Below, one piece after another: positions 8,385-16,370 of a DNA stretch of 64,000 nt. The first letter of the stretch is position 1. The number at the start of each line of letters is the position of its first letter. The stretch is taken from the NCBI GenBank assembly GCA_028875185.1, contig JAPPFH010000150.1:28218-92217 (forward strand). Reading direction: 5' to 3'. A program made the position numbers and the translations under genes. A model generated the notes under the pieces. It searched no databases, was not told the origin of the DNA, and saw only the letters and a list, made by a program, of their open reading frames with translations. This DNA is from Chloroflexota bacterium. Its GTDB lineage: Bacteria; Chloroflexota; Anaerolineae; Aggregatilineales; Phototrophicaceae.

Positions 8385-11300
8385 CTACTCGCCGGGCGCG
8401 TCAAATCCCAACTCCCGCACCGCCTCCCAGAAGCGCTCCACGTTGCCAAGCTTGACCTCATCGTAGCCGCGAATCATATCCGGCAGTTTCGCCAGCGCAA
8501 CCGCTCGCGTCTGATTCTCAGCGCTCAAGTCTTCCAGCGCGGCGAAGACGAGCCGCCGATACTGCGCGATCAGGTCACGCTCGACGCGCCGCACGCGATC
8601 GTAGCCGAAGAGATCAAGGCGCGTCCCGCGCAGGAAGCGCAGTTTATGCAGAGCGCGATAAACGAGATCAAATGAGCGTCCGAACCTGATTTTGCCCTTG
8701 AGCCCGAGCGCTTTGAGAATCGGCGGCTGCAAGTGATAATGCAGCTTGGCGCGCGCGCCGAATTGCTCGGCAAGCGCCGCCCGCATTTCCGGCTTCAGGC
8801 TCAAGCGCGCCACTTCGTATTCGTCTTTGTATGCCATCAGCTTGAAGAGGTAGCGGGCGAAGGCTTCGCTCAACTCCGTTGACGCTGGAATAGCGGCTTG
8901 CTCCGCCTCATACACCCGTTTCACATCGGCGATATAGCGCCGCGCGTAAGCTTCATTCTGGTAGGCGATCAACTCCGGGGCGCGAATCTCAAGCAGCCGT
9001 TTCAATTCGCCGCTTGCGCCGACGGAATCAATCAGTTGCCGCGCCGCCGCTGAGGGCGCCGCCACCGTCTCTACAGCGCCCGCCCGCTCGATTTTGAGGC
9101 TCTCCAGCCAGGTCGGCTCGGCGACCGCCAGACGCCCGGCGCGGAAGGCATGCTGGTTGTCCTCGACTTTGACGCCGTTCAGTTCGATGGCGCGCTCGAT
9201 AGCGGCGGCCGACATCGGCAGCGTGCCCGCTTGATAGGCGGCGCCGATGACGATCATATTCGCCATCATGTGATCGTGAAACAGCGCTTCCGCCAGCCCA
9301 ATGGCGTCGAAGAATACGTTGTCGCCGGCGAGCGTCTGGCGATTGATCAGCTCGAGCACATGATCGGCTTCGGGGTATTCGACCGTCGTATCGCGCACCA
9401 TTGCGCCGGTTGGCACTTGGCTGTTGCTGACGATGGCGATGCTGCGCTGCGGGTGGGCGCGGATCAGATTCTTTGATTCGGTCGCCGTCAGCGCATCAAA
9501 GACGAGGAAAGCGTCGGCGGCGGCCGCGCCAATCTTGGGCGCGATATCCAGCGGCTCGGAGGTGATCTTCAAGTTGGAGACGACGGGTCCGCCTTTTTGG
9601 CTCAAGCCGGTTTGATCCAGCGAGCGCACATGAAAGCCATCCAGCGCCGCGGCCGTGCCCAGCACCTGATTCGAGGTGACCACGCCGGTGCCGCCGATGC
9701 CCATGAACAAGATATTGGCGTTCCCGTTGACGCGGCGCTGCGGTTCGGCGATATCGCGCTCGACGCGGAAGCTCGGCTTGGCTGTATCAGCGCGCGATTC
9801 GTCAGGGATCACGCTCATGAATGCCGGGCAGTTGCCTTCGAGGCAGGTGTAATCTTTATTGCAGGACGACTGATGGATCTGAGTCTTGCGGCCGAACTCA
9901 GTCTCTACCGGCTGCACGCTAAGGCAATTCGATACCGAGCCGCAATCGCCGCAGCCCTCGCAGACCGCCTCGTTGATGACAATGCGCAGCGCCGGGTCGG
10001 GCGCATATCCGCGCCGGCGTTTGCGCCGCAGATTGGCCGCGCACTCCTGATCGTAAACCAGCGCGGTGACGCCGGGTGTATCGCGCAGGAGCAGCTGCGC
10101 CTCTTCCATACGGTCGCGCTCCCAGACCTCCGACCCCGGCGCCCATGAAGCGTCGGGCGAGTAAATCTCCGGATCAGCCGAGACGACAATCGTCTTTTTT
10201 ACCCCTTCGGCGTAGAGAAGATGCGTCAGCTCTGGCACGGGCATCAAGCCGTCAGCCGCTTGCCCGCCGGTCATCGCCACCGCTGAGTTGTAGAGGATCT
10301 TGAAGGTCATGTTGGCGCCGGCGGCGGTCGCTTGGCGTATCGATAGCGAGCCGCTGTGGGCGAAGGTGCCGTCGCCGATGTTCTGGAAGATGTGATCGAT
10401 ATCGGTAAAGGTCTCGGCGCCGACCCAGTTAGCGCCCTCGCCGCCCATTTGCGTGACGCCGGCTGTGTTCCGGTCCATCAAAATCGCCAGCGTGTGGCAG
10501 CCGATGCCCGCCGCCGCCATCGAGCCTTCTGGCACCTTGGTCGAGCGATTATGCGGGCAGCCCGAGCAAAAATAAGGTGAGCGCGATGCGATTGGGATCG
10601 TGCCCAAGGCGGGCGCCCGGTTGATCTCGCGCAGTCGGCGCTCCAGGAGCGGCGCGTCGACGCGCCCTTTCAGGCGCCGCGCCAGAACCCGCAATATCTC
10701 ATCGGCATCCAATTCGTTATCGGCTTTGACCAGCTTGTTTCCCGCTTCGTCTTTCTTGCCGATGACGAGCGGCTCGTGCCCGCTGCCGTAGAGCGCTTCC
10801 TTGCAGAATACTTCAATGAAGGCGCGCTTCTCTTCAATGACGAGGATCTCATCCAAGCCGGCGGCAAATTCACGCAGGATTTCCGGCTCGAGCGGGAAGA
10901 TCATACCCAGCTTGAGCAGGCGGATGCCCGCGCGTTCCAGCGCCGCGTCATCCAAGCCCGCCTCCAGCATCGCCGCGCGCAGGTCATACCAGGTTTTGCC
11001 GGCCGCGATAATGCCCAGCCAGGCATCAGCGGTGGGCAGGGCGATCTCGTTGATGCGATTCGCCCGCGCGAACGCCAGCGCCGCATCCAGCCGCGCGTCG
11101 TGGATCTCCTGCTCTTGTTGCAAGCTGTAGGGCGATATCAGATCGGGATTCTGGCGCGGCCGCCAGCGTTGACCGTTCAACTTGAATTCAGGTTGGACGC
11201 TGTTGACACGGTCGAAGCCGACCTCGACGCTGCTGTATTCATCGGCGACATCGGTGACTATCTTGAAGCCCACCCACAAGCCGCTGAAACGCGACAGGGC

Positions 11301-11942
11301 GAAACCCAGCAAGCCGAGATCGAGAATCTCTTGCGCGCTGCCTGGATAAAGTATCGGCATCAGCGCATCGTATAGCGCGACTTCCGAATGCGAAGGGATG
11401 GTGGAAGACTTGCACGAGGGGTCGTCGCCGGCCAGCGCCAGCACGCCGCCATGCTCGCCGACGCCGGTCAGATTGGCGTGCTTGAAGGCATCGCCGCTGC
11501 GGTCGACGCCGGGTCCCTTGCCGTACCAAATGCCGCAGACACCATCGTATTTGGGACCAGGCAGCAGATTGACCGTCTGGCTGCCCATGATGGCGGTGGC
11601 GGCCAGCTCTTCGTTCACCGCCGGGATGAAGCGGATATGATGCTCATTCAGCAGCCTCGGTATCCGCTCGAGCACGAAATCCAAGGCGCCCAGCGGCGAG
11701 CCGCGATAACCGGTGATCAAGCTGGCTGTATGCAGTCCGCGCAGATTGTCCGCCCGGTGCTGATCCATGGGCAGCCGCGCCAGCGCCTGGATCCCGCTCA
11801 TGATCACGGTTCCGCTCGCGGCGGTATATCGATCTTCCAGCGTGAAATCCGCTAGCGTCGGCGATGAAGTCTGTGATTTGGGTGGCGCCTGTTCAACCAG
11901 CATTGTCGTCCTAACGGCCGTCCTGTGATCGAATGCCTTCAT
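8385..11942 (-). CDS. Indolepyruvate:ferredoxin oxidoreductase family, fused single chain, 1185 aa
   Basis: A giant 2-oxoacid oxidoreductase oxidising aryl- or branched 2-oxo acids to acyl-CoA with ferredoxin reduction. The order is: N-terminal pyrimidine-binding half (GYRGSPLGALDFVLE near residue 80); thiamine-diphosphate region (GGEGANWVGAETFTDIDHIFQNIGDGTFAHSG in two overlapping blocks, mid-protein); a ferredoxin-like cysteine cluster (CEGCGDCGSVSNC and following cysteines, about 655-700); then the gamma domain (GIGGTGVVTSNQVLG). Length of about 1,150-1,200 aa matches the single-chain form rather than separate IorA/IorB. The first 14-20 residues may be extra; ATGs at 11942 and 11903 are both possible starts. 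It is transcribed alone. The likely role is amino-acid (aromatic or branched-chain) degradation. Confidence 0.92.
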   Translation of the reverse strand: MKAFDHRTAVRTTMLVEQAPPKSQTSSPTLADFTLEDRYTAASGTVIMSGIQALARLPMDQHRADNLRGLHTASLITGYRGSPLGALDFVLERIPRLLNEHHIRFIPAVNEELAATAIMGSQTVNLLPGPKYDGVCGIWYGKGPGVDRSGDAFKHANLTGVGEHGGVLALAGDDPSCKSSTIPSHSEVALYDALMPILYPGSAQEILDLGLLGFALSRFSGLWVGFKIVTDVADEYSSVEVGFDRVNSVQPEFKLNGQRWRPRQNPDLISPYSLQQEQEIHDARLDAALAFARANRINEIALPTADAWLGIIAAGKTWYDLRAAMLEAGLDDAALERAGIRLLKLGMIFPLEPEILREFAAGLDEILVIEEKRAFIEVFCKEALYGSGHEPLVIGKKDEAGNKLVKADNELDADEILRVLARRLKGRVDAPLLERRLREINRAPALGTIPIASRSPYFCSGCPHNRSTKVPEGSMAAAGIGCHTLAILMDRNTAGVTQMGGEGANWVGAETFTDIDHIFQNIGDGTFAHSGSLSIRQATAAGANMTFKILYNSAVAMTGGQAADGLMPVPELTHLLYAEGVKKTIVVSADPEIYSPDASWAPGSEVWERDRMEEAQLLLRDTPGVTALVYDQECAANLRRKRRRGYAPDPALRIVINEAVCEGCGDCGSVSNCLSVQPVETEFGRKTQIHQSSCNKDYTCLEGNCPAFMSVIPDESRADTAKPSFRVERDIAEPQRRVNGNANILFMGIGGTGVVTSNQVLGTAAALDGFHVRSLDQTGLSQKGGPVVSNLKITSEPLDIAPKIGAAAADAFLVFDALTATESKNLIRAHPQRSIAIVSNSQVPTGAMVRDTTVEYPEADHVLELINRQTLAGDNVFFDAIGLAEALFHDHMMANMIVIGAAYQAGTLPMSAAAIERAIELNGVKVEDNQHAFRAGRLAVAEPTWLESLKIERAGAVETVAAPSAAARQLIDSVGASGELKRLLEIRAPELIAYQNEAYARRYIADVKRVYEAEQAAIPASTELSEAFARYLFKLMAYKDEYEVARLSLKPEMRAALAEQFGARAKLHYHLQPPILKALGLKGKIRFGRSFDLVYRALHKLRFLRGTRLDLFGYDRVRRVERDLIAQYRRLVFAALEDLSAENQTRAVALAKLPDMIRGYDEVKLGNVERFWEAVRELGFDAPGE

Positions 11943-12002
11943 CTTCCTTTATAACAGATTACGCAGGGAATGGCATGTTTGTTCGCGGAATGCGGAATAC
12001 AT

Positions 12003-12099
12003 TGCAGGGGCGATTTACCAAGCCGCCCGAACGTGTAGCCTAATGATTGCGGGCGACCCAATGGGTCACGTAGACATAGACCTCCGGTAGCCCCTACAG
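12003..12099. repeat. Two hairpin repeats, one with a loop core
   Basis: A degenerate copy at about 12003-12030 is followed by a copy at 12051-12099. In the second, the GGGCGACCC...TAGCCCCTACA palindrome is interrupted by GGTC-ACGTAGACATA-GACC at 12064-12082. The inserted unit has complementary 4-bp arms and a variant of the 11-nt core. The uninterrupted form of this palindrome occurs elsewhere (12641, 41168). Confidence 0.7.
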
Positions 12100-12118
12100 G
12101 TTTCTTCAGTAATCGCCG

Positions 12119-12625
12119 TTATATCGCCGTCAGCCAGGCGCTCGCCGCCAGGATCGCGACGGCGAGGAGCGCGATCACGATGGCGAGGCGCCGCTCGCGT
12201 CTTTGCAGACGCCGCCACTCAGCGGCATCGCCCTTGCCGCGTCCCCGCAGCAGGCTCGCGCGTTCCAGCGCCGGCGCCACCGCGAATTGCAGCAGCAAGC
12301 CGCAAAGCGCCATGACGATGATCAGAATATGCTTGATCAGCAGCGCCTGGCTCCAGCGATTGCTGAAGCGCAGCAGACCCTCGTAATTCGGGTCGGTCGA
12401 CATTTGCAGCAGCCCAGTGACGATCAACACGGTCAGCGCCAGATTGCCCACGATTGTGAAGCGCTTGCGCAGGCGGGTCAGCAGCTGATAGAGGGCGGGC
12501 TGCTCCGCCAGCGCGCGGTTTAACTCCGGCACAACGAGAAAAGTAATGAGCAGGATGCCGCCGATCCAGATGACAGTGGCGGCGATGTGGAAGAACAGAC
12601 TGAGCGCCAGAGCGGCTTCCGACAT
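12119..12625 (-). CDS. CopD-like / DUF2269-type four-helix membrane protein
   Basis: A 168-aa inner-membrane protein with four predicted helices at about residues 5-30, 55-75, 95-118 and 145-167. The first helix contains FFHIAATVIWIGGILL, the His-plus-Trp-IGG signature of the copper-resistance CopD and related families, and HILIIVMALCG in the third adds another helix histidine. Such proteins are linked to copper or haem handling, but the small size and lack of CopC make the exact role open. It lies between palindromic repeats and appears monocistronic. Confidence 0.65.
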   Translation of the reverse strand: MSEAALALSLFFHIAATVIWIGGILLITFLVVPELNRALAEQPALYQLLTRLRKRFTIVGNLALTVLIVTGLLQMSTDPNYEGLLRFSNRWSQALLIKHILIIVMALCGLLLQFAVAPALERASLLRGRGKGDAAEWRRLQRRERRLAIVIALLAVAILAASAWLTAI

Positions 12626-12640
12626 GCGTTCCCCAAAACC

Positions 12641-12753
12641 TGTAGGGGCTACCCATTGGGTCGCCCGCGTCCATACGGTTTCGATGCCGGGCGAGCCAAG
12701 GCTCGCCCCTACAGCTCCTTAATTTGAAAGCCACTAAGTTACTGTGACTTAGT
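12641..12753. repeat. Two palindromic repeats plus a 7-bp inverted repeat
   Basis: A TGTAGGGGC-type hairpin at 12641-12667 is followed by GGGCGAGCC...GGCTCGCCCCTACA at 12689-12713. Then ACTAAGT (12733-12739) and ACTTAGT (12747-12753) form a perfect 7-bp inverted repeat with a 7-nt loop. The following CCGGACAAGCCCTACA is shared with the ends of the 44.36-44.61 kb element and supplies the stop codon of the RraA-like gene. Confidence 0.7.
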
Positions 12754-12765
12754 ACCGGACAAGCC

Positions 12766-13524
12766 CTACAGGTCGCTCTTGTGGCTAGCCCCCTCGCGCA
12801 GCCAAGCCTCGTATTCCGTCTGCGCCTCGTTATCCAGCGGATAATACTTATCGAGGCGCCCGCCTTCTTCCAGCTTCATGCGCGAGAAGACTTCCCATTC
12901 CGTTTTGGCGCCTGCGATCTCAACGATCTCGTCCGCCAGCGCGTAGGGCACGACTACCGCGCCGTCATCATCAGCCACAATGATATCGCCGGGCACGATG
13001 AAGCAGCCGGCGCAAGCGATTGGCACGTTGACGGCATGAGGGAAGATATCGGTCTGCGTATGAAAATTCGGCGTCACGCCGCGCAGCCACAAGCCAAGAT
13101 CAAGCTGCCGCACTTCGGGATAATCGCGGATGCAGCCATCGATGACCACGCCTTCGCCGCCCTGCGCCTTGAACGAGGTCAGCATCATCTCGCCGAAGAC
13201 GCCGCTGCTCATGCTGCCACGGGCATCGACGACGATGATGTCGCCCGGCTGACAGGCCATAATAGCGCGGCGATGCAATTCGCGTTCGGGCGCGGCGGCG
13301 TATTCATCGCCCCAATGCACATCCTCGCGCTTGGGCATAAATTGCAGCGTCACCGCTTGACCGCAAGCGACGGCGCCCGGATTAAATGGGCTCAAGCCGA
13401 CCAGATGCGGATTGCGGATGCCAGCGCCTTTCGAGAGCGCGCCGGCGATGGTCGCCGTGCCGATATCGCGCAGGGCGTTCAGGGTCGCGCCATTGATTCG
13501 CTCGAATTGCGGTATTCCAGCCAT
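12766..13524 (-). CDS. RraA-like / HMG-CHA aldolase family protein
   Basis: This 252-aa protein of the RraA superfamily includes 4-hydroxy-4-methyl-2-oxoglutarate aldolases and oxaloacetate decarboxylases. The active-site pattern is visible as FGEMML, about twenty residues, then DGCIRDYPE (G, R-D and acidic metal ligand), near residues 110-140. A later block, VPGDIIVADDDGAVVVP, is characteristic of this family. Length is somewhat longer than RraA proper (about 160 aa), favouring the aldolase subgroup rather than the RNase E inhibitor. The TAG stop lies inside a repeat sequence (CTGTAGGG). Substrate is unknown. Confidence 0.85.
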   Translation of the reverse strand: MAGIPQFERINGATLNALRDIGTATIAGALSKGAGIRNPHLVGLSPFNPGAVACGQAVTLQFMPKREDVHWGDEYAAAPERELHRRAIMACQPGDIIVVDARGSMSSGVFGEMMLTSFKAQGGEGVVIDGCIRDYPEVRQLDLGLWLRGVTPNFHTQTDIFPHAVNVPIACAGCFIVPGDIIVADDDGAVVVPYALADEIVEIAGAKTEWEVFSRMKLEEGGRLDKYYPLDNEAQTEYEAWLREGASHKSDL

Positions 13525-13609
13525 AGTGATCCTGCCGCTATTGCGTATCCGGTATATCGTCGGCGATTATACCAGCGACCGCAGGCTGTGTCCCATAATT
13601 GAATTGCGT

Positions 13610-13637
13610 ACGCGCAGCGCCGGTTCGCCCCTACACG
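13610..13637. repeat. Degenerate palindromic repeat
   Basis: A decayed copy of the intergenic hairpin family, recognisable by GCGCCGGTTCGCCCCTACA. It lies between the divergent RraA-like gene and ychF. I see no other signal in this gap except an AT-rich TATGAT about 40 bases before ychF. Confidence 0.5.
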
Positions 13638-13747
13638 CATTCCTGAGTCAAGCATTACCTCTTATTCTGTTCGCCCGAGAATACAGTCACATTTCCGTGC
13701 CTCATGCCGTATGATAGCGGGAAACTCAGCGTTGCGAGGTAAGGGAC

Positions 13748-14848
13748 ATGAGTTTAAGCATTGGTATCGTCGGCTTGCCCAATGTCGGCAAGAGTACGCT
13801 TTTCAACGCCTTGACGCGCGCCCAGAAGGCGGTCGCCGCCAATTACCCGTTCAGCACGATTGAATCGAATCACGCGGTGGTGCCGCTGCCCGATGAGCGC
13901 CTTACGCGGCTGCAAGAATGGGTCGGCGTTGAGAATGCGATTCCCGCGCGCGTCGACTTTGTTGATGTGGCTGGTCTGGTCAAAGGCGCGCACAAGGGCG
14001 AAGGCTTGGGCAATCGCTTCCTCGGGCATATCCGCCATGTGGACGCCATCGCCCACGTGGTGCGCTGCTTTGATGACGACAATGTCGCGCATGTCAACGA
14101 GAGGCCGCAGCCGGCCGATGATATCGCCGTCATCAATACCGAGCTGGCGCTGGCCGACTTGCAGCAGTTGGAGCGCTTGCTGGAGAAACTGGAGCGCGAT
14201 GTCAAGGGCGACCGCAAGCTGCAAGGTCAACTCGAGATGGCGCGGCGGGCGCAAGCCTTCGTCGGCGAGGGGGCGCCGCTGCGCGACTTTGACGGGCGCG
14301 ATCATACGGACTTCGCCGCCCTCGAATTTGAGATGCGTTTCCTTACATCGAAGCCGCTCATCTATGTCGCCAATGTGGACGAAGATGGCTTGCAGCGTGG
14401 CAACAGTTATCTGGATTCGGCCAAGGAAATAGCGGCGGCTGAAGGCGCGCTCTTGATCACCGTCTGCGCCGGGCTGGAGCAGGAGCTTTCGAGCTTGAGC
14501 GATGAGGAACGCGCCGAGTATCTCAGCGTCTATGGCTTGGCTGGCAGCAGCCTTGACGCGCTGATCAGCGAGAGCTACGATCTGCTCGGTTTGATCAGCT
14601 ATTTCACCTTCAACGAGGACGAGACGCGCGCCTGGACAATTAGGCGGGGCTGGACGGCGCCGCAAGCGGCTGGCGTCGTGCATACCGATATGGAGCGCGG
14701 CTTCATCCGCGCAGAGGTGATTCCCTTCGCCGTCTTCGAGCGGCATCAAGACCGCAACGCCATCAAAGCGGCGGGCTTGCTGGGTGTCGAGGGCCGCGAT
14801 TATGTCGTGCAGGATGGCGATGTGATTCTGTTTCGCTTCAACGTTTGA
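13748..14848 (+). CDS. ychF: Redox-regulated ATPase / GTPase YchF (OLA1 family)
   Basis: A 366-aa Obg-related P-loop NTPase that binds ribosomes and prefers ATP in many species. The G1 motif GLPNVGKST lies at about residues 9-17 and NYPFSTIE shortly after; FVDVAGLVKGAHKGEGLGN is the G3/switch II block, NVDED the G4 region, and a C-terminal TGS domain ends with EGRDYVVQDGDVILFRFNV. Length and ending are canonical. The ATG at 13748 follows GAGGTAAGGGAC. It is single, with divergent and convergent neighbours, and a good housekeeping anchor for taxonomic placement. Confidence 0.97.
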   Translation: MSLSIGIVGLPNVGKSTLFNALTRAQKAVAANYPFSTIESNHAVVPLPDERLTRLQEWVGVENAIPARVDFVDVAGLVKGAHKGEGLGNRFLGHIRHVDAIAHVVRCFDDDNVAHVNERPQPADDIAVINTELALADLQQLERLLEKLERDVKGDRKLQGQLEMARRAQAFVGEGAPLRDFDGRDHTDFAALEFEMRFLTSKPLIYVANVDEDGLQRGNSYLDSAKEIAAAEGALLITVCAGLEQELSSLSDEERAEYLSVYGLAGSSLDALISESYDLLGLISYFTFNEDETRAWTIRRGWTAPQAAGVVHTDMERGFIRAEVIPFAVFERHQDRNAIKAAGLLGVEGRDYVVQDGDVILFRFNV

Positions 14849-14861
14849 GGCGCTCCAGAAA

Positions 14862-14960
14862 ACGCTTTACCACCGAGGAAAAAGAGGCAACACAGAGAAC
14901 TCACAGGAGATTGTCTTTGCATTGTGTCCTCGCTGTCCTCGTTCCACTCGGTAGTAAGAG
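14862..14960. repeat. ACCACAGAGG-type dispersed repeat
   Basis: The segment begins TTTACCACCGAGGAAAAAGAGG, continues CAACACAGAGAACTC and ends with CTCGGTAGTAA, so its ends are inversely related. Related copies lie at 52.67 and 55.90 kb. It lies between the convergent ychF and M20 peptidase genes. Confidence 0.6.
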
Positions 14961-15024
14961 ACTCCGTATGGCGCCTTTGCCATAGGCGGCTTTCCACAGA
15001 ATGCGCTATTGCCTAGCGGAGGTT

Positions 15025-16194
15025 CTAGCGGCAGAAGTCGGCGATGAGATCCATATAGATTTCCTGGCAGCGATCGACCGAGGCCAAATCAACCCATTCT
15101 TCGATCGCGTGGGCGCCGGCGCCGACTGGGCCCAAAACGACCGTCGGAATGCCATTGTCGCCAAATAGGGCGGAGTCCATCCACCAGCTGCTGCCGATAA
15201 GCGATACAGCGCGCCCCAGCCGCGCTTCGGCGACGCGCTTCAACTGCTGAACAAGCGGATCGGTCGCCTCGATATGGTAGGGGCTGCGGGCGAAAGTCGC
15301 CTTGGACTCGGCTTTGAAGTCGGGATCGGCGGCGGCGATCTCGTCGAGGATGACCTGCGTTTCAGCTTCGACGCTGCTTCGCGTGTCGCCGGGGATGGTG
15401 CGCCGCTCGACTTGCAGCCGGCAATGCGCGGGGTACATCGAGATTTCTTCGCCGCCACTGATCAGCGACGCGTGGAGCGAGCCGCTACCCAGCAAGTCGT
15501 GGGTTGGGCGCGCGCGCATCGCCCGGTCGTGGGCGTCCAGCGCGACCAGCACTTTTCCCATTTTGGCGATGGCGTCAACGCCCAGATGAGGCCGCGAGCC
15601 GTGCGCCGCCACGCCGAAAGTCTCGATATCGAGCCAGACGAAGCCGCGGTGGGCGATGCTGATCTCCAGTTCGGTTGGCTCGGCTATCAGCACGGCGTCG
15701 GCGGACCAGCGCTCCCATTCCGCCAGCAGCGCTTCGGTTCCAAGGCTGCCATATTCTTCATCGACGACCGCGCTGAGCATAACATCGCCGCGCAAGTCCA
15801 TTTCCCGCGCCGCTTTGAGCGCCAACATGCAGGAAGCCAGCCCGCTCTTCATATCGTAAGCGCCACGCCCATAGAGGCGTCCGCCGCGGATTACCGGCTG
15901 GAATGGGGCGTCCATATCGGATACGCCGACGGTGTCGGTATGCGCGTTCAGCATCAGGGATCTTCCGCCGCCCCTGCGCGTAGACACGGCAGATCCACCG
16001 CGCGCGATCAGGATGACGTTGGGGCGCTTGGGCGCTGCATCCTGGACGTGGACTTCTAGCCCCGCGTCCCGCCCCCAACTAGCGATGAAATCGGCGATGT
16101 CGCCTTCGCCGGCGCCACCAGGAACCAAGTCGGGATTGATCGAGTTTATGGCGACGAGGTCGGATAAAAGGTTGGTGAGTTCGGACACGGTCAA
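15025..16194 (-). CDS. M20 family zinc peptidase/deacylase (ArgE/DapE-like), with a repeat-derived insert
   Basis: A 389-aa di-zinc amidohydrolase of the ArgE/DapE/carboxypeptidase G2 group. Zinc-site motifs are NAHTDTVG (about residues 83-90), the YDMKSGLA block and VVDEEYGSLG; a dimerisation domain follows, then the C-terminal GAGAHAIEEW. Which amide it hydrolyses is undetermined. The frame opens with TTG at 16194; a GTG at 16188 sits at better distance from AAGG. Residues about 68-74 (SAVSTRR) are encoded by CTGC-GCGTAGACACG-GCAG (15974-15992 on the plus strand), one of the loop-core hairpins found in intergenes, so part of the protein appears to derive from that element. Confidence 0.87.
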   Translation of the reverse strand: MTVSELTNLLSDLVAINSINPDLVPGGAGEGDIADFIASWGRDAGLEVHVQDAAPKRPNVILIARGGSAVSTRRGGGRSLMLNAHTDTVGVSDMDAPFQPVIRGGRLYGRGAYDMKSGLASCMLALKAAREMDLRGDVMLSAVVDEEYGSLGTEALLAEWERWSADAVLIAEPTELEISIAHRGFVWLDIETFGVAAHGSRPHLGVDAIAKMGKVLVALDAHDRAMRARPTHDLLGSGSLHASLISGGEEISMYPAHCRLQVERRTIPGDTRSSVEAETQVILDEIAAADPDFKAESKATFARSPYHIEATDPLVQQLKRVAEARLGRAVSLIGSSWWMDSALFGDNGIPTVVLGPVGAGAHAIEEWVDLASVDRCQEIYMDLIADFCR

Positions 16195-16311
16195 GCCTTA
16201 GCTTTGCACTGATATCGCGCTATACGACTCTGAATCGCTGGCCGTTGAGACGGCGATTCGAACGGCTCTACAGAACTTGCTGCGGTCAAAGACTTGTCCC
16301 TCCATGCCGGA

Positions 16312-16330
16312 GGGCTGTGTCTACGCGCCC
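16312..16330. repeat. Loop-core hairpin
   Basis: GGGC-TGTGTCTACGC-GCCC has perfectly complementary 4-bp arms around the 11-nt core in reverse orientation. It lies in the gap between the M20 gene and the first acyl-CoA-dehydrogenase-like gene, within a larger GTCCCTCC...GGAGGGC context. Confidence 0.65.
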
Positions 16331-16370
16331 CGCTGTGTTGCCTCGATCCCACTGTGGTGAAGCCCAATAT

